NCBI GenBank assembly: GCA_964446955.1 | Contig: CAYUQJ010000002.1 | Coordinates: forward strand, 496,001-560,000 | Length of the DNA stretch: 64,000 nt | Origin: Leptolinea sp964446955 | Lineage (GTDB): Bacteria; Chloroflexota; Anaerolineae; Anaerolineales; Anaerolineaceae | Reading direction: 5' to 3' | Position numbers and translations under genes: made by a program | In this document: positions 36,838 through 44,801 of the stretch, piece after piece | Layout: each line of letters begins with the position of its first letter | How positions within the stretch are numbered: the stretch's first letter is position 1 | The notes under the pieces: model-generated | Told to the model about the DNA's origin: nothing | The model's input: only the letters and a program-made list of their open reading frames with translations | The model's database searches: none

Positions 36838-37600
36838 CCCCTATACGGCCGCTGTTATCCACGGCGGGCCGGGTGCTGTCGGCGAAATGGCGCCGGTAGC
36901 CCGTGAACTGTCCCGCCGGTCGGGCATCCTCGAGCCGCTGCAGTCCGCGGAAACACTGGACGGGCAGGTGGAAGAACTGCGCGCCCAACTGGAGGAACAT
37001 GCCTTCCTGCCCCTCACGTTGATTGGATATTCGTGGGGCGCCTGGCTGGCATGGATCACCGCGGCACGTTACCCGCAGCTGGCACGGCGGTTGGTGCTGG
37101 TCTCCAGCCCGCCGCTTGACGAGCGCTACGCCGGACAGATCGTCACGACGCGCTTGCGCCGCCTCTCCCCGCGCGAACGAAACGAGTGGCATGGGCTGAA
37201 TGCCGCGCTGTCCGAACCCACCCGTTCTGATGCGGACACGTTATTGGCCCGCCTTGGGGAACTGGCATCAAAAGCCGACAGCTTCGACCCGTTGCCCGTG
37301 GATTATGACGCGGCGGATCGGGCTGCCCCGAATGGACGGATATACACTGCCGTGTGGGAATCCGCCGCGAACCTGCGGCGTGACGGCTCCCTGATGGAAC
37401 TGGCCGCGGACATCCGCTGCCCGGTAACGGCCATCCATGGCGACCACGATCCGCACCCGGCAGAGGGTGTGCGTGTTCCGCTGGCTGCCCGGTTGGCGGA
37501 CTTCCGCTTTATTCTGCTGCGCAACTGCGGTCACACCCCGTGGCGCGAGAAACAGGCCCGAAGTTTATTTTTTGAGGTGTTGCGGAGGGAGATGGGCTAG
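36809..37600 (+). CDS. Alpha/beta hydrolase
   Basis: A 263-residue alpha/beta hydrolase. The oxyanion-hole HGGPG (about residues 18-22), nucleophile elbow GYSWG (Ser75), an acid near AIHGDHDPHPAEG, and final histidine in NCGHTPWREK are all in order, so the catalytic triad is complete. The HGGPG motif fits proline-iminopeptidase-like or lactonase-type members. It starts at GTG 36809 inside the DUF4013 gene, 29 bases before that gene's end. Substrate unknown. Confidence 0.87.
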   Translation: MPDVRAHGNSPYTAAVIHGGPGAVGEMAPVARELSRRSGILEPLQSAETLDGQVEELRAQLEEHAFLPLTLIGYSWGAWLAWITAARYPQLARRLVLVSSPPLDERYAGQIVTTRLRRLSPRERNEWHGLNAALSEPTRSDADTLLARLGELASKADSFDPLPVDYDAADRAAPNGRIYTAVWESAANLRRDGSLMELAADIRCPVTAIHGDHDPHPAEGVRVPLAARLADFRFILLRNCGHTPWREKQARSLFFEVLRREMG

Positions 37601-37660
37601 CACTGGGAAAAAGCCTTTCATATTCTCCATCTCTGCCAGTACAAACTCGTCCATCAAACC

Positions 37661-37694
37661 AAACCCTTCGGGTTTCAAAAACCCGAAGGGTTTT
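37661..37694 (+). terminator. Strong hairpin terminator
   Basis: Perfect 15-bp stem, AAACCCTTCGGGTTT (37661-37675) with its complement at 37679-37693, and a 3-base loop, after the alpha/beta hydrolase gene; the stem ends in T-rich sequence. Confidence 0.85.
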
Positions 37695-37845
37695 CTATCC
37701 GTTCATTTAAAAATCACCGACCGTTAAACCGCCCGGATCGGGATGTAATTCTTATGCAGACAAAAGCGTTAAACTGTACAATGGTATCGTTCCAGTGATT
37801 CGCGCCACCCGTATGCCTTTTTTGTTCAGCCATATGGAGAGCCCC

Positions 37846-39009
37846 ATGCCAAAACTGTCACCATCCATCCCCGGTATTCTCATCATTCTTGCGCTGATCC
37901 TGTCCGCCTGCCAGACCAGCACACCCATCCCGACCGCCACACTGTTCCCCACCACCACCATCCCCACACCCTTGCCGCCCGCCACACCTGCCCCGCAGCA
38001 CCCCGAAGCGCGCGCTGATGCGCAACGGCTGGATTTCTCGTCCACCACCATGATCGCCTCCCCTGGCAAACTGAATTCAGGTGGTGAGATACAGGTAGTC
38101 TTCAAAGGGGAAGCAGGCCGCGCGGTCAATATCAGAACAGCCATTGAATCCGGCGGACCGGCGGTCATCTCGCTGTGGGGCGCCGACGGCGCGACACTCA
38201 TCCCGCAAATCGCGGGGGTCGCCGAATGGGACGGCAACCTGCCAACCACCCAGGATTATTACCTGAACCTGAAAAATTCCGGTATGGACCCTCTCGGTTA
38301 CCGTCTGACAGTGAAAATGCCGCCACTGGCCACACCGGAAGCCAAGCGCATCCAATTCCAGCCGGGAACCATGGGTGGAACGACCCGCGGCGACCTGCCG
38401 GCGAAAGGGAACCAGCGGTTTGTGCTGCGCGCGTCCGCCGGCCAGCAGATGACCATCAACCTGACAACAGAGACGGAAGGCGCTGATTCATACCTGTATG
38501 TATGGGGTGCTGACGGAACGGTGTTCACCAGCACAGCCCCATCCAAAGAATGGTCCGGATTGCTCCCCGCCACACAGGATTACTTCATTGAGCTGGTTTC
38601 AGCCTCCGACCAGCCGCTTTCCTATCAATTAACCATCACCATTCCACCAGCGCCCACACCGCAGGCCGTGCCGACAAAAGAGAAGGTGGAAGGTCCAAAG
38701 ATTGCCCATGATCAGATCATCCGGTTTGAGAACGGTCCGCTGGATTTTAGCATCGACGGAGCGGTTCTCAGTGGAGAACGCGACCGCTACACCCTTAACG
38801 CTGCCGCGCAGGAAACGTTGGACGTGACCGTCACATCTCTGGAAAGTAATGCGGTCTTCACCGTTACCGGCCCGGACGGCACATCCGTCTCCGGCGCTGA
38901 AGAGACTAAATGGTCGGAAACGCTCACGAAAGACGGCACGTATACCGTTCTTGTAGGTCCCAACCGGGGGAACGCCGCTTACACATTAAAGATCACAGTC
39001 ACCCAGTGA
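37846..39009 (+). CDS. Lipoprotein with three pre-peptidase-like beta domains
   Basis: A 387-residue lipoprotein. The signal MPKLSPSIPGILIILALILSACQ has an LSAC lipobox (Cys22), then a Thr/Pro-rich linker. The mature part holds three similar beta-sandwich repeats, the first two with matching VISLWGADGATLIPQ...DGNLPTTQDYYLNL and YLYVWGADGTVFTS...SGLLPATQDYFIEL, the third with AVFTVTGPDGTSV...ETLTKDGTYTVLV. This resembles bacterial pre-peptidase C-terminal domains. Start 37846 has GGAGA at 37836. Likely an extracytoplasmic binding or stabilising protein. Confidence 0.85.
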   Translation: MPKLSPSIPGILIILALILSACQTSTPIPTATLFPTTTIPTPLPPATPAPQHPEARADAQRLDFSSTTMIASPGKLNSGGEIQVVFKGEAGRAVNIRTAIESGGPAVISLWGADGATLIPQIAGVAEWDGNLPTTQDYYLNLKNSGMDPLGYRLTVKMPPLATPEAKRIQFQPGTMGGTTRGDLPAKGNQRFVLRASAGQQMTINLTTETEGADSYLYVWGADGTVFTSTAPSKEWSGLLPATQDYFIELVSASDQPLSYQLTITIPPAPTPQAVPTKEKVEGPKIAHDQIIRFENGPLDFSIDGAVLSGERDRYTLNAAAQETLDVTVTSLESNAVFTVTGPDGTSVSGAEETKWSETLTKDGTYTVLVGPNRGNAAYTLKITVTQ

Positions 39010-39024
39010 TTTGGTTTTTTCCAG

Positions 39025-39052
39025 CAGGGCGCGAATTCGCGTCCTGTTTTTT
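39025..39052 (+). terminator. Intrinsic terminator after the lipoprotein gene
   Basis: Near-perfect 22-bp inverted repeat centred on GAATTC (one G-T pair), followed by six T. Confidence 0.85.
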
Positions 39053-39149
39053 GTTGTGCTGTCGGGTACAATTCTTTCACATTAAATCAGCCAACTACCT
39101 GACCGCAAATGGCAGGCAATTCAAATTACCGGTGTAGAAAGGATTGCGT

Positions 39150-39926
39150 ATGGTAGAGGAACCATCCCATTACTTGAATGACCTTAACGGCAAGATCGCC
39201 CTGATAACCGGCGCGGGGGCGGGGATCGGTGCGGGCATCGCCCATCGCTTTGCCCTGGCCGGTGCCGATGTGGCCATCTGTGACTTGAAACCTTCACCGG
39301 CTGTCAGTGAGTACATTGTAAGTACAGGACGAAAGGTGTTTTACCACCCGGCAGATGTATCAGACCCGGCACAGGTTACTGCGATGTTTGACGCGGTATG
39401 CTCCCAATTCGGCGTACCGGACATTCTGGTCAACAACGCAGGAATATATCCGAACGCCAGCGTCCTCGAAATGACACCGGATCAATGGGATCAGACCATC
39501 GATATCGACCTCAAATCGGTGTTTCTTTGTACCCAGGCGGCTGCCCGTAAAATGGTCGAGGCTGGTAAAACCGGTTCGATCGTCAACATTGGCTCCATCG
39601 ACGCCACCAACCCGTTGGCCGCCCACAGCCACTATTCGGCAGCCAAAGCCGGTGTGATCGCCTTCACCCGCGCGGCCGCCCAGGAGCTCGGACCCCACGG
39701 CATTCGCGTGAACTCAGTCTCGCCGGGGCTGATCAACCGGCCGGGTCTGGCGGAAGCCTGGCCCGACGGCTACAACCGCTTTATGAAACGCGCGCCGACC
39801 GGCCGCGTAGGCGAACCGGAAGATATTGCCGACGCCTGCATTTTCCTCGCCAGCGACGCCGCCCGCTGGATAAGCGGTACAAACCTCATCGTTGACGGCG
39901 GTGTTCAGGCTTGCCCGATGTTTTAA
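39150..39926 (+). CDS. Classical SDR, 3-oxoacyl-ACP reductase-like
   Basis: A 258-residue classical SDR: cofactor motif TGAGAGIG, Asp of CDLKPS after strand 2 (NAD-type), NNAG at about 92, catalytic serine in NIGSIDA and YSAAK, then VNSVSPGLINRPGL and the C-terminal SGTNLIVDGG that is usual for the FabG-like/dehydrogenase group. ATG 39150 is favoured because AAAGGA lies six bases upstream; the TTG at 39144 is less likely. Probably a sugar or hydroxyl dehydrogenase. Confidence 0.92.
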   Translation: MVEEPSHYLNDLNGKIALITGAGAGIGAGIAHRFALAGADVAICDLKPSPAVSEYIVSTGRKVFYHPADVSDPAQVTAMFDAVCSQFGVPDILVNNAGIYPNASVLEMTPDQWDQTIDIDLKSVFLCTQAAARKMVEAGKTGSIVNIGSIDATNPLAAHSHYSAAKAGVIAFTRAAAQELGPHGIRVNSVSPGLINRPGLAEAWPDGYNRFMKRAPTGRVGEPEDIADACIFLASDAARWISGTNLIVDGGVQACPMF

Positions 39927-39959
39927 TACCAACCATCCAACCTATTACAGGAATACATC

Positions 39960-40502
39960 ATGGTAGATAAAGCAACTATTCAAAAAATAAAAGACCACTT
40001 CCAGTTTATTCCCCTCCCGGTGGAGGGTGGTTTCTACAAACAATCCTACAAAGCCACCGACCTCCTGCCGGAGAATGTTCTGCCGGCCGGTTGCACCGGG
40101 CCGCATCCCCTGGGGACGGCCATCCTGTATTTCTATATCGACGATCCCGACTGTTTCTCTGCCATTCACAGACTCCCGCTGGATGAAACCTATCATTTCT
40201 ATATGGGAGATCCGGTGGAAATGCTGCTGCTGTATCCCGATGGCAGATCCGAAAAAATCATTCTGGGGCATGATGTACTCAATGGCCAGTATGTGCAATT
40301 TACCGTGCCGCGCGGTGTGTGGCAGAGCTCCCATCTGCTTCCGGGTGGGCAATTCGCCCTTGCAGGCACCACCATGTCACCCGGTTATGCGGACAGCGAT
40401 TATGAAGGCGGGGACCGCGACGAAATGCTCCGCCTCTACCCGCAGGAAGCCAACTTGATCCGCTCACTGACCCGTCCCGGCGCGCCGCTGAGGACTGTGT
40501 AA
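39960..40502 (+). CDS. DUF985 cupin protein
   Basis: A 180-residue cupin_5 (DUF985) protein. Signature: PLPVEGGFYKQSYKATD, TAILYFYIDDPDCFSAIHRLPLDETYHFYMGDPVEMLLLYPDG, and VPRGVWQSSHLLPGGQFALAGTTMSPGYADSDYEGGDR. The conserved His and Glu residues could bind a metal, as in the family structures. Enzyme activity is unknown. TTACAGGAATACATC precedes the ATG, with AGGA as ribosome site. 33 bases separate it from the SDR upstream. Confidence 0.88.
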   Translation: MVDKATIQKIKDHFQFIPLPVEGGFYKQSYKATDLLPENVLPAGCTGPHPLGTAILYFYIDDPDCFSAIHRLPLDETYHFYMGDPVEMLLLYPDGRSEKIILGHDVLNGQYVQFTVPRGVWQSSHLLPGGQFALAGTTMSPGYADSDYEGGDRDEMLRLYPQEANLIRSLTRPGAPLRTV

Positions 40503-40521
40503 GTTTTCTCCCCCCTATTTC

Positions 40522-41181
40522 ATGACTGAAAATGGCATCTTCCAGCGATTCTCCGGTAAACCGGACCCGCACGCCGGGACAGCGTTGGAGCAGTTTTTCA
40601 CATCAATGAATATAGGCTTCTATGAATGGCATGAAGGTATTGGATACAATCTCGATGCGCTGAAAGAGCTTTCCTCCGATGAGATCAAGACAGTCGAAAA
40701 ACTGCTCATCTCCCGCAAAGACGAAGACTGGCGTGACGTGGAAGCACTGGCCGCGCTGCGTACAGAAGCCACAATTCAAGCCTTGAAAGACTGTTTGGAT
40801 AGCCCCAATCTGGATTGCCGCCTGTTCGCGGTGCGGTACCTGAAAGAGATGGGCATCGAAGATCACGTGGAAGATGTTGTCATAAAGGCCCTGCCCGAAA
40901 CACGTGTCGGCGAAGGAATGACCTACGCCCTGAATCTGGCCCGCGACTACCCCACTGACCGCGTCCGGAACACTGTTCTTCGCTGCGCCTTGCATGGAAA
41001 TGACAGCATCCGGGTCCATTGCGCGGCTCTGGCTTTACTCCTTCACGGAAAAGCACGAACGGAAGCCAAGTCGTACCAGGGAATCGTTTACGAATTCAAC
41101 AACAAAGACATGCATGCCCGGATAAATTCTTTCAAACGCCTGTGCCAGATCATCAATGTTACGCCGGAAGATAATCTATAG
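40522..41181 (+). CDS. HEAT-repeat-like protein
   Basis: A 219-residue alpha-helical protein. Sections such as WRDVEALAALRTEATIQALKDCLDSPNLDCRLFAVRYLKEMG and VRNTVLRCALHGNDSIRVHCAALALLLHGKA have the HEAT-type pattern with aspartate/arginine at helix turns. No catalytic motif is visible. No strong Shine-Dalgarno precedes the ATG, which is 19 bases after the DUF985 stop, so coupled translation is likely. A scaffold or lyase-like role is possible but not shown. Confidence 0.75.
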   Translation: MTENGIFQRFSGKPDPHAGTALEQFFTSMNIGFYEWHEGIGYNLDALKELSSDEIKTVEKLLISRKDEDWRDVEALAALRTEATIQALKDCLDSPNLDCRLFAVRYLKEMGIEDHVEDVVIKALPETRVGEGMTYALNLARDYPTDRVRNTVLRCALHGNDSIRVHCAALALLLHGKARTEAKSYQGIVYEFNNKDMHARINSFKRLCQIINVTPEDNL

Positions 41182-41275
41182 TGGCCAATAGACATAATGT
41201 GCATGCAAGGGCAACTTTCCATACCATGTTACGTATAATGGATTAAGGCAAACGCGTGCACATGATGGAGGCGCC

Positions 41276-42133
41276 ATGACTTTTTTCCGCCGCCTGTTCG
41301 GCTTTCTGTTGATCGTGGCTGGAATTATCGGACTGGTGATCAGTCTGGCCGGAATAGCCGGAATTTGGATGGTAAAACCGGCGGCTTTTACGGCCATTAA
41401 CGGGGCAATTAATACGGTAAACAGCAGTATTGATACCAGCAATAAAGCACTGGAAGCAGCCGCGTCCACCGTGGATGACGCTGCCGACAGCATCAACGCG
41501 CTGACCGGTGTACTGGAAGCAGCCAGCCGTTCCGTGGATGACGCCCAGCCGGCCATTGATAACATGAATGCCCTGCTGACAGACACCCTTCCGGCTGCGG
41601 TTGACGCGGCGGCATCGTCGCTTGACACGGCAGAAACCGCGGCCCGCTCACTGGAAGGTACCATCCAATCGCTGGACTCTTTCCGCGCGCTGGTGGGGAA
41701 TATCCCGATTCTTTCTGCGTTCTTACCTTCACCGCAGCAAGGTTACAACCCTGAAACACCGTTGGCTGAATCACTCGGCAGCCTTTCCGGCAGCATGGAA
41801 GACTTGCCAGTTACCATTGAAAACCTGTCAACCAGTATGGATAAAGCCGATGAGAATATCATCCGGGTCAAGACCAGTCTTGATACCATGAATCGCAGCA
41901 TCGATGATATCTCAGCCAACCTTTCTGTTTACAGGGATCTGATCGCTGATTCGCGGTCATCCATGACAGATATTAAGGAGATGCTTACCGGCATCCAGGC
42001 GAACCTGGATCGCACACTCACCATCATTTCAACCATTATGACATTCCTGTTATTCTGGCTGCTCATGGCACAGGTGGTGTTTTTCAAACAGGGATGGGAT
42101 TTCATCAATGATGACCGGAGCGATCTGGCATAA
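41276..42133 (+). CDS. Membrane protein with long coiled-coil domain
   Basis: A 285-residue protein anchored by hydrophobic segments at both ends (residues 8-34 and about 242-265). Between them is a ~200-residue, Ala/Ser/Asp-rich heptad region, with NSSIDTSNKALEAAASTVDDAADSINALTGVLEAASRSVDDAQPAI, that should form a long coiled coil outside the membrane. No family I recognise. GGAGGCGCC precedes the ATG. A 74-residue protein and an ICMT gene follow closely and may share the transcript. Confidence 0.75.
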   Translation: MTFFRRLFGFLLIVAGIIGLVISLAGIAGIWMVKPAAFTAINGAINTVNSSIDTSNKALEAAASTVDDAADSINALTGVLEAASRSVDDAQPAIDNMNALLTDTLPAAVDAAASSLDTAETAARSLEGTIQSLDSFRALVGNIPILSAFLPSPQQGYNPETPLAESLGSLSGSMEDLPVTIENLSTSMDKADENIIRVKTSLDTMNRSIDDISANLSVYRDLIADSRSSMTDIKEMLTGIQANLDRTLTIISTIMTFLLFWLLMAQVVFFKQGWDFINDDRSDLA

Positions 42134-42154
42134 TAGTTCAAGTAAGGAGTAATA

Positions 42155-42379
42155 ATGACTTTCACATTAAATTCAACCATCGGCGAGATCATGGACAACC
42201 AAAAAGCCCGCAATCTGGTAGACACCTATATACCCGGAGCTTCGGGCAACCCCATGCTGGGAATGGTGAGAAACTGGACGCTCAATTCCATCATCTCCAT
42301 GCCGCAGGTCAACAGCGCCGGTCTGACCCGTGAAAAGGTGGAAACGCTGCTCGCCGAGTTGAACAAACAGGTCGAATAG
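42155..42379 (+). CDS. Small helical protein, possibly related to a glycoside-hydrolase helical domain
   Basis: A 74-residue protein, MTFTLNSTIGEIMDNQKARNLVDTYIPGASGNPMLGMVRNWTLNSIISMPQ... The sequence ST..EIMDN.KAR..V..YIPG......MLGM.....L..I resembles a small helical module that I recall at the C-terminus of some beta-glucosidase-type and other carbohydrate enzymes, here free-standing. AAGTAAGGAGT is a good ribosome site. It lies 21 bases after the coiled-coil membrane protein. Confidence 0.65.
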   Translation: MTFTLNSTIGEIMDNQKARNLVDTYIPGASGNPMLGMVRNWTLNSIISMPQVNSAGLTREKVETLLAELNKQVE

Positions 42380-42403
42380 AAAGTAAATCAACAGGAGGGC
42401 GCC

Positions 42404-43093
42404 ATGAAGCTGCCCAGGAATTATCCACGCGTTTTCGTGCAGGTTTTTGTGTTTGTCATTTTATTCCCGTTCCTGCCGCTAATTATCTCCTTTCGATGGG
42501 GGTGGTGGGAGGCATGGGCATACGCGATCTTCAATATCCTATCCTTCATCATCAGCCGTGTGATCGCGGGACGGAAAAACCCCGGTTTGATACAGGAACG
42601 CGCCCGCATGTTGGATCATCCGGACGCGGCACCCTTCGACAAGGTCATGACTCCGCTATTGGGTATTGGAAACGTCCTGATCATAGTGGTAGCTGGAATT
42701 GAAGCACGGTTTGTTCCTCCAACGTTTAACCTCACGGAAGAGGCTCTGGCTCTGATCATCCTGCTAGCCGGTTATGCTCTGGCCTCCTATGCGCTGGTGG
42801 CCAACCGGTTTTTCTCAGGCATGGTACGGCTGCAAACAGAACGCGGACATTTTGTGATCGAAAACCGCCCCTATAGTTGGCTCAGGCATCCCGGATACGC
42901 GGGCGCTATTCTGGCTTATCTGGCCACGCCGTTCCTACTGGATTCCACCTGGAGTATTATTCCTGCCGCGGCTACCATACTGGTACTGATCATACGCACC
43001 GGTATGGAAGATTCGTACCTTCACAAGAACCTTTCCGGGTACAACGAATACGCCGGTCGAACCCGATACCGGCTGTTTCCCGGAATCTGGTGA
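42404..43093 (+). CDS. ICMT-family membrane methyltransferase
   Basis: A 229-residue membrane protein with five hydrophobic segments. The conserved C-terminal region NRPYSWLRHPGYAGAILAYLATPFLLDS and EDSYLHKNLSGYNEYAGRTRYRLFPGIW matches isoprenylcysteine carboxyl methyltransferase-like enzymes (RHPGYxG; E..L...L.GY..Y...TRYRL.PG.W). It binds SAM at the membrane; acceptor unknown. AGGAGGGCGCC precedes the ATG. Likely read with the 74-residue gene upstream. Confidence 0.87.
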   Translation: MKLPRNYPRVFVQVFVFVILFPFLPLIISFRWGWWEAWAYAIFNILSFIISRVIAGRKNPGLIQERARMLDHPDAAPFDKVMTPLLGIGNVLIIVVAGIEARFVPPTFNLTEEALALIILLAGYALASYALVANRFFSGMVRLQTERGHFVIENRPYSWLRHPGYAGAILAYLATPFLLDSTWSIIPAAATILVLIIRTGMEDSYLHKNLSGYNEYAGRTRYRLFPGIW

Positions 43094-43147
43094 CAGCTCT
43101 GTTTCGTTAAAGTTTATTAGATTTTCATTAATTCATGGTTCCTAAAG

Positions 43148-43175
43148 TTGACTTAATCCACAAATTAAGTATAGT
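43148..43175 (+). promoter_or_regulatory. Promoter of the small membrane-protein gene
   Basis: -35 TTGACT (43148-43153), 16-bp spacer, -10 TATAGT (43170-43175). The leader to the start codon at 43269 is about 85 nt. Good sigma-70-type match. Confidence 0.65.
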
Positions 43176-43268
43176 ATTGTAAATGGTTCGTCTCTTCAGC
43201 AGGTCGCCATTGACCAAGGGGCGGGGGAGATACCTAGTTTCGCTCAAAAGGAAAAAGGAGAAATAATC

Positions 43269-43439
43269 ATGAAATTCAGTGCACCCAAAGCAGTTACCTG
43301 GTGGATCTCGGTTATTCTGGGCGTTCTTGCCCTTATCGGCGCGCTCAATGTAGTTCCCGCGCTTGGCAGTTTCGCCATCTGGATGGCTCTTGTTGGTCTC
43401 GCGCTCCTGGCGCTTGGTAGTGCCCTCAAGGGACTTTAG
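43269..43439 (+). CDS. Small two-helix membrane protein
   Basis: A 56-residue protein that starts MKFSAPKAVTWWISVILGVLALIGALNVVPALGSFAIWMALVGLALLALGSALKGL. Two hydrophobic segments (about 9-27 and 33-52) are separated by a short turn. AAGGAGAAATAATC ahead of the ATG is a strong ribosome site. It has its own promoter (43148) and terminator (43465), so it is expressed as one gene. No family recognised. Role unknown, plausibly a small membrane stress or scaffold protein. Confidence 0.75.
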   Translation: MKFSAPKAVTWWISVILGVLALIGALNVVPALGSFAIWMALVGLALLALGSALKGL

Positions 43440-43464
43440 TTCGAAAGAAAAAAGAGTTTGGATC

Positions 43465-43495
43465 ACTCTCAGGTGCGCCCCGCCTGAGAGTTTTT
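43465..43495 (+). terminator. Intrinsic terminator after the small membrane-protein gene
   Basis: Perfect 9-bp stem ACTCTCAGG (43465-43473) with CCTGAGAGT (43483-43491), then five T in total. Confidence 0.88.
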
Positions 43496-43519
43496 AATAC
43501 TCGTGTTAGAGGAATTTAT

Positions 43520-44365
43520 ATGGCTGAAGTAGTTCTTATTACCGGCTGTTCCACCGGGATCGGCCGTGATCTGGCCCGCGAACTTACCGGGCTGGGATAT
43601 TCGGTCATAGCGACCGCCCGCAAGCCGGAGACGTTGCAAGACCTTCCGGCGGAACTCAAATTGCCACTTGACGTGACTGATCCGCTGTCTGTGGAACAGG
43701 CAGTGGCAAAAACGGTACAAGAATTCGGGCGGATTGACGTATTGATCAATAACGCCGGATATGGCCCGCGCGGTGTGGTCGAAGAGATCCCAGTGGATAA
43801 CGTTCAGGCGGTGTATGATGTCAATGTGTTCGGAGCGCTGCGGATGATCCATTCAGTAGCGCCGATCATGCGAACACAGGGAAGCGGACGGATCATCAAC
43901 ATCAGCTCGATCGCCGGACGGGTAGCAACCCCGGTAAACGGTGTGTATTCCTCAACCAAATTTGCCCTCGAGGCGTTAAGCGATGCCCTGCGATGGGAAA
44001 TGGCACCCTTCGGTATCTCTGTTATCCTGATTGAACCTGGTTTGATCCAAACGAACTTTTCTGAAACATTCCGCGTGCAGGGAGTTACAGAAGAACAAGT
44101 CGCCCATTCTCCCTACAAACCTCTCTATGAAAAGATCGCGGGGTTTACCACGCAAATGCGCGTAACAAGGTCAGACCCAGACGTCGTTACCAGGGTAGTC
44201 CTTAAATCCATCACTGCCGTGCGTCCAAAAGCCCGCTATCTGGCTGGCGTGAATTTTCCAACCCGGCTGGCTCTTTCCTTACGCGATTATTTATGGGACC
44301 CCATTGCCAGTCGTGTTTTTCGATTGCGAAAGGGAAAAAATGATGCCCGCAAGCGTAAAGATTAA
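43520..44365 (+). CDS. Classical SDR
   Basis: A 281-residue classical SDR. TGCSTGIGRDLARELT is the cofactor loop (residues 8-15), NNAG at about 76-79, NISSIAG carries the catalytic serine, and YSSTKFALEALSDALRWEMAPFG holds Tyr and Lys. IEPGLIQTNF follows. The long variable C-terminus (about 80 residues) is like those of membrane-lipid or retinol-type SDRs. It overlaps the next membrane-protein gene by 26 bases. Confidence 0.9.
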   Translation: MAEVVLITGCSTGIGRDLARELTGLGYSVIATARKPETLQDLPAELKLPLDVTDPLSVEQAVAKTVQEFGRIDVLINNAGYGPRGVVEEIPVDNVQAVYDVNVFGALRMIHSVAPIMRTQGSGRIINISSIAGRVATPVNGVYSSTKFALEALSDALRWEMAPFGISVILIEPGLIQTNFSETFRVQGVTEEQVAHSPYKPLYEKIAGFTTQMRVTRSDPDVVTRVVLKSITAVRPKARYLAGVNFPTRLALSLRDYLWDPIASRVFRLRKGKNDARKRKD

Positions 44366-44693
44366 TATCGGATTGATCGCTCTTATTGCGCTCCTCTGGT
44401 TCTCATTCTCCATCCTGGCATTCAATAATCAGTATGTGAAAATTTCAAATGATGAAATTAGAGTGGCTATCGGGATCCTCTCGCTTGGGTGTTCCCTTTG
44501 CCTGGCGTTAACAGCCTGGCTGCTCTCCAAACGCAACCGGATCATATACCACGCCACGACCATTCTCCTTGGATTGATCCTGATCGCGTCTTTCATGGAC
44601 GATCTCGGATTGGTGGACTTTCTCATGATCACCATTACCGCCGTCACACTGGGACTTCTGATCAAAAATCGCACCTGGTTTCTGCAAAAGTAA
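44340..44693 (+). CDS. Small membrane protein, unrecognised
   Basis: A 117-residue protein with about four hydrophobic segments (INIGLIALIALLWFSFSILAF, IAIGILSLGCSLCLALTAWLL, ATTILLGLILIASFM, DFLMITITAVTLGLLI). The ATG-ATG pair at 44340 overlaps the SDR end; AAGGG is a fair ribosome site. No motif or family identified. It is probably made with the SDR from one transcript. Confidence 0.6.
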   Translation: MMPASVKINIGLIALIALLWFSFSILAFNNQYVKISNDEIRVAIGILSLGCSLCLALTAWLLSKRNRIIYHATTILLGLILIASFMDDLGLVDFLMITITAVTLGLLIKNRTWFLQK

Positions 44694-44706
44694 TCCTCAA
44701 ACAAAC

Positions 44707-44795
44707 GGTCTCTGTTTTCGCATAACCTGAAACAAATCCTGTCAAATACCGTATACCTATTGAATCTAACAATACCCGACAGGAAAACAGAGACC
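44707..44795 (+). promoter_or_regulatory. Hairpin that may cover the CPBP ribosome site
   Basis: A 13-bp inverted repeat GGTCTCTGTTTTC (44707-44719) with GAAAACAGAGACC (44783-44795). A second pair, CCTGTC (44738-44743) with GACAGG (44778-44783), competes for part of the right-hand strand. The right arm contains the AGGAAAA that should be the ribosome site of the gene at 44802. Possible translational control. Confidence 0.5.
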
Positions 44796-44801
44796 AATAA
44801 A

